A DNA stretch of 64,000 nucleotides, from the NCBI RefSeq assembly GCF_011320225.1, contig NZ_JAAOEN010000003.1:62001-126000 (forward strand). Reading direction: 5' to 3'. The notes under the pieces were generated by a model. The model was given only the letters and a program-made list of their open reading frames with translations, did not search any database and was not told the DNA's origin. Both the position numbers and the translations under genes were made by a program. This DNA is from Phytoactinopolyspora limicola (lineage in GTDB: Bacteria; Actinomycetota; Actinomycetes; Jiangellales; Jiangellaceae). Shown here piece after piece: positions 7,995-16,104 of the stretch. How positions within the stretch are numbered: position 1 is the first letter of the stretch; the number at the start of each line of letters is the position of its first letter.

Positions 7995-8848
7995 GCGTTG
8001 GCCCCTCGCAATCCCTGCGGGCGGATGACCAGCAGGATCAGCATCGGCCCGAAGATGATGAAGTAGAGCAACTCCGGCGCGTAGACGGTGGCGAAGCTGT
8101 AGGACAATCCGACGACGAGGCTGCCGAGCGCGGCCCCGGAGAGGCTGCCCAACCCGCCCAGCACCACCACCACGAGGGCTAGCAACAGGATCTGGACGTC
8201 CACGCCGGGTGCGATTCCGAACACGATGCTGCCGAGGAGCCCGGCGACGCCGGCGAGGAACCCGCCGGCCATCCAGACGAACCAGTACAGCCGCCGCACG
8301 TTGACCCCCAGCGACGCGAGCATGGCGCGATTGTCGACACACGCTCGCAGCAGCGCCCCGACCGACGTGCGTTCGATCAGGTACCACAATCCGAATCCGA
8401 CGGCGAGCGCCAGGCCCATCAGGAACAGCCGATAGATGGGGAAGGCGACGGGCATGAAATCAGCCGCGCCGCGGAGGAACTCCGGGGCTTGAACCCCCAC
8501 CGGGTGCCCACCCCAGACCGCGAGAGCGGCGTCGGCCAGAACCAGAGACACGGCGATCGTGAGCAGAACCTCACGAAGTTCGTTCCCCTGGACGCGGGCG
8601 AAGAGGCCGACGCCGCCGATCACGGTGGCGATGCCTACCACACCGCCGGCTACCAGCACGGCCAGGAGGTAATTGCCCGTGCCGGAGATCACCGCCGCGG
8701 CCAGGTAGGCACCCCAGAGGTAGAGAGCGCCGTGGGCTAGGTTCAGCAGCCGCATGATTCCATAGAGGAGGGTGAACCCGCCGGCGATCAGGAACAGCAG
8801 TGCCGCGAACGACAAGCCGTTGAGAACCGAACTCAGCAGAATCGACAT
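7991..8848 (-). CDS. branched-chain-type ABC permease (LivH/UrtB-like)
   Basis: 285 aa. ATG 8848 has GGAGG 5 nt upstream. MRLLNLAHGALYLWGAYLA near residue 35-55 and GGLGSLSGAALGSLVVG near 220 are family hallmarks. It is the first gene of the six-gene minus-strand operon livH-livM-SBP-livG-livF-fmdA and forms the membrane channel with the LivM-like subunit. Confidence 0.92.
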   Translation of the reverse strand: MSILLSSVLNGLSFAALLFLIAGGFTLLYGIMRLLNLAHGALYLWGAYLAAAVISGTGNYLLAVLVAGGVVGIATVIGGVGLFARVQGNELREVLLTIAVSLVLADAALAVWGGHPVGVQAPEFLRGAADFMPVAFPIYRLFLMGLALAVGFGLWYLIERTSVGALLRACVDNRAMLASLGVNVRRLYWFVWMAGGFLAGVAGLLGSIVFGIAPGVDVQILLLALVVVVLGGLGSLSGAALGSLVVGLSYSFATVYAPELLYFIIFGPMLILLVIRPQGLRGANA

Positions 8849-8909
8849 CCGGCCTCCGGACCGCTCGACGCCCCATACAGCAATTGATGTGCGTGATACG
8901 AACATCTGT

Positions 8910-8935
8910 TCACTAGTGGAAAGTAAACCTAGTGA
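8910..8935. promoter_or_regulatory. candidate operator upstream of amide-transport operon
   Basis: Perfect 7-bp inverted repeat TCACTAG / CTAGTGA with a 12-nt spacer, 60-90 bp upstream of the livH-like start. No regulator gene is adjacent. The rest of 8849-9109 holds nothing else I can call. Confidence 0.4.
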
Positions 8936-9109
8936 CAGCCGGACGGCCGGGCTATGAGCAGAGCGAAGACCACTGTGCCGTCAGCGCAAAGGTGCGTGCG
9001 GTGCATGCCGCGACCGCGAGCAACCGGGCTGATCTCGGGGTGGTCCCGGGGTGGTCCCAAGCTGGTCCCGAGCCGGGTGAGGGGTATTGCCGGGGTCGGG
9101 GCGCGTGGG

Positions 9110-11323
9110 TCAGGGCGTCGCGTGGGTCCGCTGCGGCGCGCCGTCCTCCGGCGCGACGTGATCCGGCTGGTCGCCGAGGAACCGACGCAACCGCTCACCT
9201 TCGACGTCGACGTCGGGCAGCACCCGGTCCAGCCATCGAGGTAACCACCATGCGCGTTCACCCATCAGCCGCAGCACGGCCGGCACGATGGTCATGCGCA
9301 CCACGAACGCGTCGATGAACACGGCGAACGCCAGCGCGAACCCGACCTGCTTGATGAAGTCGTCGCCGAGCACGAAGGCGCCGAACACGCTGATCATGAT
9401 GACTGCGGCCGCGGCCACCACTCTGGCGCCATGCTGGAAGCCGGTGATGATGGCGCGGGTGGCGGGCGCGCCATGGACGTGTTCTTCGTGCATCCGGGTG
9501 ACGAGGAAGACCTGGTAGTCCATGGCCAATCCGAAGACGAGCCCGATGAGGATGATCGGCAACATGCTCATGATCGGGCCGGTCTGTTGCAGCCCGATCG
9601 CGTCGGCCAGCCACCCCCATTGGAACACCGCCACCGTCGCACCGAAGGTGGCCGCCATCGTGACGAGGAAGCCGAGTGCGGCCTTCAACGGCACGAGGAG
9701 GGACCGGAACACCAGGATGAGGATGAGGAAGGACAGGCCGACCACAACGGCGAGATACGGAACCAACGCGTCCGCCATGGTCTCGTTGAAGTCGATGACG
9801 ACCGCCGTGGGACCGGTCACCGCCAGGGTGGCGCCGGTGCGTTCCTCGATGGCGCCGGACAACGCCCGGATGTCGCGGACGACGTCTTCGGTCTCCGGTG
9901 CACTGGGGCCGGTGCTGGGTACGGCGATCACGATGGCGGTATCGCCGGCGTCGTTGGTTCTGGCGGGCACGGCGGTTACGACACCGTCCAGCTCGGCCAC
10001 CTCGGCGGCCACCGCGTCCACGACGGCGTCGGCGTTGGTGTTGGTCTCGGCGTCGACGACCACGGTCAGCGGGCCGTTGAAGCCCGGACCGAATCCAGCG
10101 GCGAGGAGGTCGTAGGCCTGCCGCTGGGTGGTGTCGGTGCCATAGCTGCCTTCGTCGGGCAGGCCGAGCTGGAGGCTGGTGGCCGGCAACGCCAATGCCC
10201 CGACCGCGAGCAAGGCCACTACGAGCACACGCACCGGGTGGTTGGTGACGATCCGGATCCAGGTGCGGCCCAGGCTCGGCTGTTCGGCCTCGGGGTCGCG
10301 GGGGCGCAGGCCGGGGATACGTCCGCCGAGAATCCGTCGTTTGGCGAACCCGAACAGCGCGGGCAACATGGTCAGCGCGATCAGCACGGACATGGCGACG
10401 GCGAAGGCAGCGGACAGGCCCATCTCGGTGAGTAGTGGGATACCAACAACCGTCAGCCCGACCAGCGCGACGATCACGGTTAAGCCGGCGAACACGACGG
10501 CGTTGCCGGCGGTGCCGATAGCCCGCCCGGCGGCCTCCTCGCCGGGGCGCCCGGTGGCGAGCTCGTGCCGATACCGAGATGCGATGAACAGCGAGTAGTC
10601 GATGGCCAGGGCGATGCCAAGCATCATCGCCAGGATCGACGAATCCTCGGACATGTCGATGAACCGGCTGGCCAGGGTAATGCTGGAGATGGTCACGCCG
10701 ACCCCGATGATGGCGTTGAGCAGGGGCATCCCCGCCGCCACGAACGAACCGAACGTGATGATCAAGACAACGAACGCGATGGCGAGCCCGACGAGTTCGC
10801 TGCTGCCCTCGAACTCCTCGGCGCTGGCCACCTGGCCGCCGATCTCGACGACGAGACCGGCGTCGCGGCCTTCCTGGGCGGCGGCGAACAGCGCGTCTTG
10901 TGCCTCTTCGTCGAGCAACGGGTCGGTGTAGGCGAGTTCGGCGTAGGCGACGGTGCCATCGGGGGAGACGGCATCGGTGTCGAACGGATCGTCGATGCTG
11001 ACCAGCCCTGGTGTGGCGGCGACGGCATCCACCACCTGGTCGACGATGGCCCGGTTGGCCGGGTCGGTGAGGGTCTCGCCTTCCGGCGCGGCGAACACGA
11101 CCCGGCCGCTGGCACCGTCAGCCGCCATACCCGGGAACCGCTCGTCGAGCAGGTCCATGGCCTCTTGTGCCTCGGTGCCGGGGATCTCGAACGATTCGAC
11201 GTGGTCACCGGACGACGTTGCTGCGCCGAAGCCGGTGAGCACGAGCAGCAGCACCCATGTGCCGGCGACGATCCATCGACGCCGGTAGGCGAGCCGGCCG
11301 AGCCGGTAGAGAACGATGGCCAC
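9110..11323 (-). CDS. MMPL/RND-type membrane transporter
   Basis: 737 aa with two MMPL repeats: a TM at about 17-34, an extracytoplasmic domain (about 35-170), a TM block at about 175-340, a second TM near 370 with a soluble loop, and a second TM block at about 530-690. SILAMMLGIALAIDYSLFIASRYRHE and MLPIILIGLVFGLAMDYQVFLVTRMHEE are the paired GxxxDY motifs whose Asp drives proton coupling. It probably exports lipids or amphipathic compounds; the cargo is not inferable. It is monocistronic and preceded by a strong GC hairpin. Confidence 0.93.
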   Translation of the reverse strand: MAIVLYRLGRLAYRRRWIVAGTWVLLLVLTGFGAATSSGDHVESFEIPGTEAQEAMDLLDERFPGMAADGASGRVVFAAPEGETLTDPANRAIVDQVVDAVAATPGLVSIDDPFDTDAVSPDGTVAYAELAYTDPLLDEEAQDALFAAAQEGRDAGLVVEIGGQVASAEEFEGSSELVGLAIAFVVLIITFGSFVAAGMPLLNAIIGVGVTISSITLASRFIDMSEDSSILAMMLGIALAIDYSLFIASRYRHELATGRPGEEAAGRAIGTAGNAVVFAGLTVIVALVGLTVVGIPLLTEMGLSAAFAVAMSVLIALTMLPALFGFAKRRILGGRIPGLRPRDPEAEQPSLGRTWIRIVTNHPVRVLVVALLAVGALALPATSLQLGLPDEGSYGTDTTQRQAYDLLAAGFGPGFNGPLTVVVDAETNTNADAVVDAVAAEVAELDGVVTAVPARTNDAGDTAIVIAVPSTGPSAPETEDVVRDIRALSGAIEERTGATLAVTGPTAVVIDFNETMADALVPYLAVVVGLSFLILILVFRSLLVPLKAALGFLVTMAATFGATVAVFQWGWLADAIGLQQTGPIMSMLPIILIGLVFGLAMDYQVFLVTRMHEEHVHGAPATRAIITGFQHGARVVAAAAVIMISVFGAFVLGDDFIKQVGFALAFAVFIDAFVVRMTIVPAVLRLMGERAWWLPRWLDRVLPDVDVEGERLRRFLGDQPDHVAPEDGAPQRTHATP

Positions 11324-11346
11324 GCACTGCTCCCGTCACGTTTGAG

Positions 11347-11380
11347 GCACGCGCCCGGCCCGGGTGCCCCGGGCGCGTGC
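11347..11380 (-). terminator. 12-bp GC hairpin between epoxide hydrolase and MMPL gene
   Basis: GCACGCGCCCGG (11347-11358) pairs perfectly with 11369-11380 around a 10-nt loop. On the minus strand it lies after the epoxide hydrolase stop and 24 bp before the MMPL start. It could terminate the first transcript or act as a 5' leader structure of the second. There is no T-run. Confidence 0.55.
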
Positions 11381-11488
11381 ATGCGACGACATTAAGCAAG
11401 AATCGATCCGCGGCGCGGCCGTTTCGGCGAAATCGCTCCGGCCCGCCCGGTCAGAGGTGGTGTCCGCCCACCGACAGCCCGGTGCAGG

Positions 11489-12637
11489 TCAGGCGGGTGT
11501 GGGTAGGTTCGCGAAGAACCTCCGGATATCGGCGGCGTGGGCGTCGGGTTCCTCCATGGCCACGAAATGGTTGCCCGGGTTGCCTTCGGGCCAGTGGACG
11601 ATGGTGTTGTGCCGCTCGGCGAGCCGCCGGAACAGTGCGGGGCCACCGCTGTAGACGCCGGTGGGCACCTTCGCCTGTCCGGTCGGCCAGACGAACCCGT
11701 CGTCGCTCAGCCCGTTGTACATCGGCCACGACGACGTCCCAGACGTGCCGGTGAACCAGTACAGGCTGACGTTGGTGAGGATGTGATCGCGGTCGATGAC
11801 GTCTTCGGGCACCTCGGCCATCGGGGTGAACTCGTGGAACTTCTCCAACATCCAGGCCAGCAGGGCCACGGGGGAGTCGTGCCAGCCGTGCGCGAAGGTC
11901 TGTGGCGCCACCCGGAGCAGCGTGTGGTGGTCGACGCCGCCTTGCGCCCACTGCTGTATCTCGGCGTAGACGGCGCGTTCCTCGTCGTTCATATCCGGCA
12001 CGTCGGCCTCCGTCGGGAATCCCAGTCCGCCGTCGATGTGGACCCCGACCACGCGATCCGGAGCGGACAGCGCCACCTCAGGTGTGACGTAGGCGCCCAG
12101 GTCGCCGCCCTGAGCGCCGAAGTGTTCGTACCCGAGCCGGTCCATCAGCTCCACCCACATACGAGCGACCCGCTGGACCTTCCAGCCGGTCTCTCTGGGT
12201 GCCGAGGAGAACCCGAACCCGGGCACGGACGGGATGACGACGTGGAACGCCTGCGCGGGATCGGCACCGTGGGCACGCGGGTCGGTCAACCGGCCGATGA
12301 TCTTGGTGAACTCGACGATCGACGCCGGCCACCCGTGGGTGAGGATCAGCGGCAACGCATCCGGCTCGGGGGAGCGGACGTGCAGGAAGTGGATGTCGTA
12401 GCCGTCGATCTCGGTGATGAACTGCGGGAACGTGTTCAGCTCGGCCTCGTGAGTCCGCCAGTCGTATCCGGTCCGCCAATGCTCTGCCCAGTCACGGAGG
12501 TAGCCGGTGGGTACGCCGCGGTCCCAGCCGTCGCCCGGAAGCTGGGCAGTCCAGCGGATACGCGCGAGGCGCTCGTGAAGGTCGTCGATGTCCGCTTGGG
12601 CGATGTCGATGCGGAACGGGCGGATGGCGGGGGTCAT
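11489..12637 (-). CDS. epoxide hydrolase (EHN-domain alpha/beta hydrolase)
   Basis: 382 aa. The N-terminal about 110 residues match the epoxide-hydrolase N-terminal (EHN) region (PFRIDIAQADIDDLHERLA). Then come oxyanion-hole HGWP (101-104), nucleophile Asp about 179 in GAQGGDLGAY, and catalytic His about 357 in GNPGNHF. It should open epoxides to vicinal diols in the cytoplasm, probably for detoxification or catabolism. It is divergent from a WYL-family regulator, with a perfect dyad between them, so it is probably that regulator's target. Confidence 0.9.
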   Translation of the reverse strand: MTPAIRPFRIDIAQADIDDLHERLARIRWTAQLPGDGWDRGVPTGYLRDWAEHWRTGYDWRTHEAELNTFPQFITEIDGYDIHFLHVRSPEPDALPLILTHGWPASIVEFTKIIGRLTDPRAHGADPAQAFHVVIPSVPGFGFSSAPRETGWKVQRVARMWVELMDRLGYEHFGAQGGDLGAYVTPEVALSAPDRVVGVHIDGGLGFPTEADVPDMNDEERAVYAEIQQWAQGGVDHHTLLRVAPQTFAHGWHDSPVALLAWMLEKFHEFTPMAEVPEDVIDRDHILTNVSLYWFTGTSGTSSWPMYNGLSDDGFVWPTGQAKVPTGVYSGGPALFRRLAERHNTIVHWPEGNPGNHFVAMEEPDAHAADIRRFFANLPTPA

Positions 12638-12688
12638 AGCGGTGCCTTTCGTCGAACTCTGACCAGGACGATGGCGACACTAGATGCC

Positions 12689-12713
12689 AACTAGGTCAGA
12701 TCATGACCTAGTT
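12689..12713. promoter_or_regulatory. 25-bp perfect dyad operator between epoxide hydrolase and WYL regulator
   Basis: AACTAGGTCA (12689-12698), 5-bp centre GATCA, and TGACCTAGTT (12704-12713). The arms are perfect complements. It sits 18 bp upstream of the regulator start and about 50 bp upstream of the hydrolase start, well placed for coordinate control of both. Confidence 0.75.
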
Positions 12714-12731
12714 GAGTGGGAGACTTTTCCC

Positions 12732-13688
12732 ATGACCGACACACCCGCCAGACTCCTGAGTTTGCTCTCGCTCTTGCAGACGCCGCGGGAGTGGCCGGGT
12801 AGTGAACTCGCCGGGCGGCTCGGAGTCAGCCGTCGCACGGTGCGTCGCGACATCGACCGGCTGCGCGAGCTCGGCTACCCGGTCGAGGCGACGATGGGGG
12901 CGGCCGGCGGGTATCGGCTGGTGGCGGGGGCGGCTATGCCACCACTGCTCCTCGACGACGACGAAGCGGTGGCCATCGCCGTCGGGCTGCGGGCGGCCGC
13001 GGGCAACGCGGTGGATGGCATCGAGGAATCGTCGGCGCGGGCGTTGACGAAGCTGGAACAGGTGCTTCCATCGCGGTTGCGCTACCGCGTCCGTACTCTC
13101 GGGGAGGCTACCGTGCCCATCTCGGGCGACAGCCCCGTCGTCGACGCCGAGGTGCTGACGGTGCTGGCGGGCGCCGTCGCCAACCGGGAGAAGGTGCGCT
13201 TCGGATACCGGTCGGGGGACTCGAGCGACACCTCACGCCTGGTTGAGCCGTTGCGGTTGGTGACCGCCGGGCGTCGCTGGTACCTCGTCGCCTTCGACAC
13301 CACCCGCGACGACTGGCGCACCTTCCGGCTCGACCGGATCCACTCCCCGCGGGCGGTGGGGAGCAGGGTCGTGCAGCGGGATCTGCCCGCGGAGAGCGCG
13401 GCCGACTACGTCGCCGGCCGCCGCACCGACTGGGGTACTCCGGTCCATCGGATCGTGGTCACCTTCCACGCTCCGGCGGCGTCGGTCGCGGGCCGGCTCG
13501 GCGATGAACCGGGCGAGATCGAAGCCCTCGGGGAACACCGATGCCGCATGCGGGCCGAGCGCAGCGACTCCATCGACTGGCTCGCCGCCCGGATGCTGAT
13601 GCTGGGCTGCGAGTTCGAGGTCCACGGCCCGGAAGCTTTGGTGGAGGTGTTGCGGACGATGAGTGCGCGCGCCGCTCGAGCCAGCTGA
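12732..13688 (+). CDS. YafY-type transcriptional regulator (HTH + WYL domain)
   Basis: 318 aa. I chose ATG 12732 (MTDTPARLLSLL) over the upstream in-frame start because the latter would cover the operator dyad. Residues 1-60 are a DeoR-like winged HTH (GSELAGRLGVSRRTVRRDIDRL). The WYL ligand-sensing domain follows, with RRWYLVAFD near residue 180 and FRLDRIHS. Such proteins are single-component regulators; the ligand is unknown. It is divergent from the epoxide hydrolase. Confidence 0.9.
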   Translation: MTDTPARLLSLLSLLQTPREWPGSELAGRLGVSRRTVRRDIDRLRELGYPVEATMGAAGGYRLVAGAAMPPLLLDDDEAVAIAVGLRAAAGNAVDGIEESSARALTKLEQVLPSRLRYRVRTLGEATVPISGDSPVVDAEVLTVLAGAVANREKVRFGYRSGDSSDTSRLVEPLRLVTAGRRWYLVAFDTTRDDWRTFRLDRIHSPRAVGSRVVQRDLPAESAADYVAGRRTDWGTPVHRIVVTFHAPAASVAGRLGDEPGEIEALGEHRCRMRAERSDSIDWLAARMLMLGCEFEVHGPEALVEVLRTMSARAARAS

Positions 13689-13702
13689 ACCCGGAAGAGG
13701 AC

Positions 13703-13760
13703 GCATGATCATGAGCGAGTTACACCCCGCGGGTGGGGTGTAACTCGCTCATGATCATGC
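13703..13760. terminator. 26-bp perfect hairpin after WYL regulator
   Basis: Arms 13703-13728 and 13735-13760 are perfect complements (starting GCATGATCATGAGCGAG and ending in CCCC), with loop GCGGGT. It lies 14 bp after the regulator stop and probably serves as a strong terminator. A 26-bp perfect stem is unusually long for that role. Confidence 0.75.
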
Positions 13761-13827
13761 GGCGTGGTGAGCTGGGGCGCGGAATTCAGGGTGGGGCGGC
13801 GGTTAGGGGCACGGGTAGGGTCGGCAG

Positions 13828-14517
13828 ATGGGTACGGCCGCGTTGACGTCGCTGGTGTCGAGCGCCGTGGCACGGCCTGCGGAGAACGACTGCGAGGTGT
13901 TCAGCAGCGCGTTCTGGGGCCAGCCGGCCAACTCCGTCACCAGCCTGGCGTTCGTCGTGGCCGGTGTTGTCATCGCGGTCGCCACCCGCGGGCCGGCCCA
14001 GCCACGACGGCTCATGTACGCGTTCCTGGTGGCTGCGACCGGGATTGGGTCGTTCGTCTTCCACGGCCCGGCGCCCTCGTGGTCGCCCATCGTGCACGAC
14101 GCTCCGCTGGTGGCGTTGCTTGCCTTCGTGGCCGCGGATGCGGTCTCCGATCTGCTTGGACGCCGGCTATCGGATGTCTGGTGGGTCGCGCCAGCGGCGG
14201 TGTTGATCATCGTTGCCGGCGCGGTTGGGTCCGCTAGCACGGCGGTCCAGGGATTGGCGGGTGTTGGAGCGGTGTCGGCGACGGTGATCCGCGCCTACGC
14301 CCGTCCGTCGGCCCGGCGCACCATCCTGACCGCAGGTGTGGTGGTCGGGGCTGGTGCGCTGATCGGCACGTTGTCCCGCAGCGGCGGCCCGCTGTGCCAG
14401 CCGGACAGCCTGCTTCAAGGCCACGCGATCTGGCACGTACTGGCAGCTGTCGCGTTGGTGCTGCTCACACCGGTCATCGGCCGGGTGACGGCGGGTCGCT
14501 CCGCGGGCCTGCGGTGA
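13828..14517 (+). CDS. CREST-superfamily (alkaline-ceramidase-like) membrane protein
   Basis: 229 aa with about seven hydrophobic segments. It carries the CREST signature set: NDCEV...QPANSVTSLAF in TM1, GIGSFVFHG (Ser and His) in TM2-3, PIVHDAPL (His, Asp) and C-terminal QGHAIWHVLAA with two His. In this superfamily these residues bind Zn and hydrolyse amides such as ceramide. It is likely an integral-membrane lipid amidase or related hydrolase; the substrate in an actinobacterium is unknown. Earlier GTG starts exist, but ATG 13828 gives a sensible N-terminus. It is convergent with nagZ. Confidence 0.75.
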   Translation: MGTAALTSLVSSAVARPAENDCEVFSSAFWGQPANSVTSLAFVVAGVVIAVATRGPAQPRRLMYAFLVAATGIGSFVFHGPAPSWSPIVHDAPLVALLAFVAADAVSDLLGRRLSDVWWVAPAAVLIIVAGAVGSASTAVQGLAGVGAVSATVIRAYARPSARRTILTAGVVVGAGALIGTLSRSGGPLCQPDSLLQGHAIWHVLAAVALVLLTPVIGRVTAGRSAGLR

Positions 14518-14545
14518 GCGCCCTTGTGCCCGCCGCCGCGGTGCG

Positions 14546-14590
14546 GTAAGCCTCCTTGTGGTGCCTATGGCGACAACAAGCTTCCTTGTG
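14546..14590. repeat. CAACAAG-(CC/GG)TCC-type repeat boxes overlapping the nagZ 3' end
   Basis: GTAAGCCTCCTTGTGG and CGACAACAAGCTTCCTTGTGG boxes at the CREST/nagZ convergent junction. They are related to the CAACAACAAGGAGG boxes at about 27978, 61925-62010 and 40479-40569. Read on the minus strand, the second box encodes the last nagZ residues (PQGSLLSP) and its stop. Confidence 0.65.
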
Positions 14591-16100
14591 GCGTCGTGAG
14601 GAGGTCGGCGACGAGTTCGGCGGTGACTCGGGCAGCCCCCCGCGTCAACACGTGATGGTCGCCCAGCACGTCGGCGGTGGAATCGGGACCGTGGTCGACG
14701 ACGATCACCTCGGGCCGGCGCCGGCGAACCGTGTTCACCACCTCGACCTGCCACGGTCGGCGCTGCGTACCCCGGACACACACGATCACCGGTCGGTCGG
14801 GCACCGACCGCAACACCTGATCGGGATCCTGGCCGCCCTCCCGCAACCGGACCACAACGGTGCCCGGGAGCCGGGCGGCTATCGGAGCGCCGATCCCCCA
14901 GGGGACGTCTCCGGTGGCGGGGGACGGCTCGTCGTGCAACTCGAGGACGACGGGTGCGGCGTCGAGGACCACAGCTCCGCGGACGGAGATGACCTGGCTG
15001 GCAGCCTCGACCGCGGCGCTCCCGGTCGCCGCCCGGTTGGTGATCGCCGTCTCGTCACGGCGTTCGTGCACCCAGAGACGTAGCCGCTCGACCCGCGCCG
15101 CGGCCTCGGCCAGTCGTTCTTCGGGTAGCCGTCCCTCGAGTACCGCCTCGACCAGCGCGGCGGCCATGGCTTCCGGCAGCTCCGGATCAGTGCTGTCACC
15201 GCCGATGCACAACGCGTCGACCCCGGCGAGCAAGGCCAGGACGCCGGCCTCCGCGTGCCCCACACCGCGGCTGATGGCATGCATGTCGAGTCCGTCGGTC
15301 ATCACCAGGCCGTCGTATCCCAGCTCGTCGCGCAGCAGCCCGGTGATCGTGTCAGGAGAGAGGGTGGCCGGGGTGGATCCGTCGATGGCGGGGACGACGA
15401 CGTGTGCCGTCATGACGATCTGCACGTCGGACTTGATCGCGGCGCGGAACGGCGGCAGGTCGGTGCGCTGGATGTTGTCCAGTGACCGTTCCAGGACCGG
15501 GACGGTGTAATGGCTGTCGTCGCGGGTGCCGCCGTGGCCGGGGAAGTGTTTGGCCGCGCCGGCGACGCCCGCCCCTTGCTGACCGGTGACGAACGCGGCT
15601 ACCTGGCGGGCTACCAGGTCGGGGGTGGCACCGAAGGCACGCATGCCGATGACCGGGTTGGTCACTTCGCTGTCGACGTCGGCGACGGGTGCGAAGTTGA
15701 TGTCGATGCCGCACTGGCGCAGCCGGGTGGCTAGCTCGGCGGCGACCCGTTCGGTGAGCGCCGGATCGTCAAGCGCCCCCAAAGCCCCGTTGCCCGGTAG
15801 GGCGGAACCGCGAGAGGCGTCCAACCGGGTGAGGTCGCCGCCTTCCTCGTCGATACCGACGAGAAGATTGGGTCCGGCGTCGCGCAGCGCGGCCGTCAGC
15901 TGCGCGACGCCGGCGTCTCCCCGTTCCGGATCAACGTTGCGGCCGAAGAGGACCACCCCGCCCAGGCCCTCGGCGGCCATCCGGGGTAACCAGGGCGGTG
16001 GTGTGGTGGTTCCGTCGAATCCGGGGAAGAGGGTGGTCAGGGCGAGCCGGCGCAAGTAGGCCGGGCCCACCCGGGGAGCTGGGGTGGTGGTTGTTGGCAT
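14565..16100 (-). CDS. nagZ: GH3 beta-N-acetylhexosaminidase (NagZ-type)
   Basis: 511 aa, no signal peptide, so cytoplasmic. GH3 features: VGIDEEGGDLTRL (about 82-93), KHFPGHG (184-190), the NagZ catalytic Asp-His dyad in DDSH (about 195-197) and nucleophile Asp about 269 in VMTDGLDM. A C-terminal GH3_C-like domain (about 370-500) makes it longer than the single-domain E. coli enzyme. It should remove terminal GlcNAc from GlcNAc-anhydroMurNAc, muropeptides or chitobiose. It is 4 bp downstream of a sugar ABC permease gene in the same operon, so the imported ligand is probably its substrate. Its last residues lie in a repeat box. Confidence 0.92.
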   Translation of the reverse strand: MPTTTTPAPRVGPAYLRRLALTTLFPGFDGTTTPPPWLPRMAAEGLGGVVLFGRNVDPERGDAGVAQLTAALRDAGPNLLVGIDEEGGDLTRLDASRGSALPGNGALGALDDPALTERVAAELATRLRQCGIDINFAPVADVDSEVTNPVIGMRAFGATPDLVARQVAAFVTGQQGAGVAGAAKHFPGHGGTRDDSHYTVPVLERSLDNIQRTDLPPFRAAIKSDVQIVMTAHVVVPAIDGSTPATLSPDTITGLLRDELGYDGLVMTDGLDMHAISRGVGHAEAGVLALLAGVDALCIGGDSTDPELPEAMAAALVEAVLEGRLPEERLAEAAARVERLRLWVHERRDETAITNRAATGSAAVEAASQVISVRGAVVLDAAPVVLELHDEPSPATGDVPWGIGAPIAARLPGTVVVRLREGGQDPDQVLRSVPDRPVIVCVRGTQRRPWQVEVVNTVRRRRPEVIVVDHGPDSTADVLGDHHVLTRGAARVTAELVADLLTTPQGSLLSP

Positions 16101-16104
16101 GAGG

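Noticed and set aside
8388-12637. Long plus-strand open frames antisense to the permease, MMPL and hydrolase genes
   Set aside because: High GC keeps the opposite strand open; the plus-strand products have no domain pattern while the minus-strand genes do.
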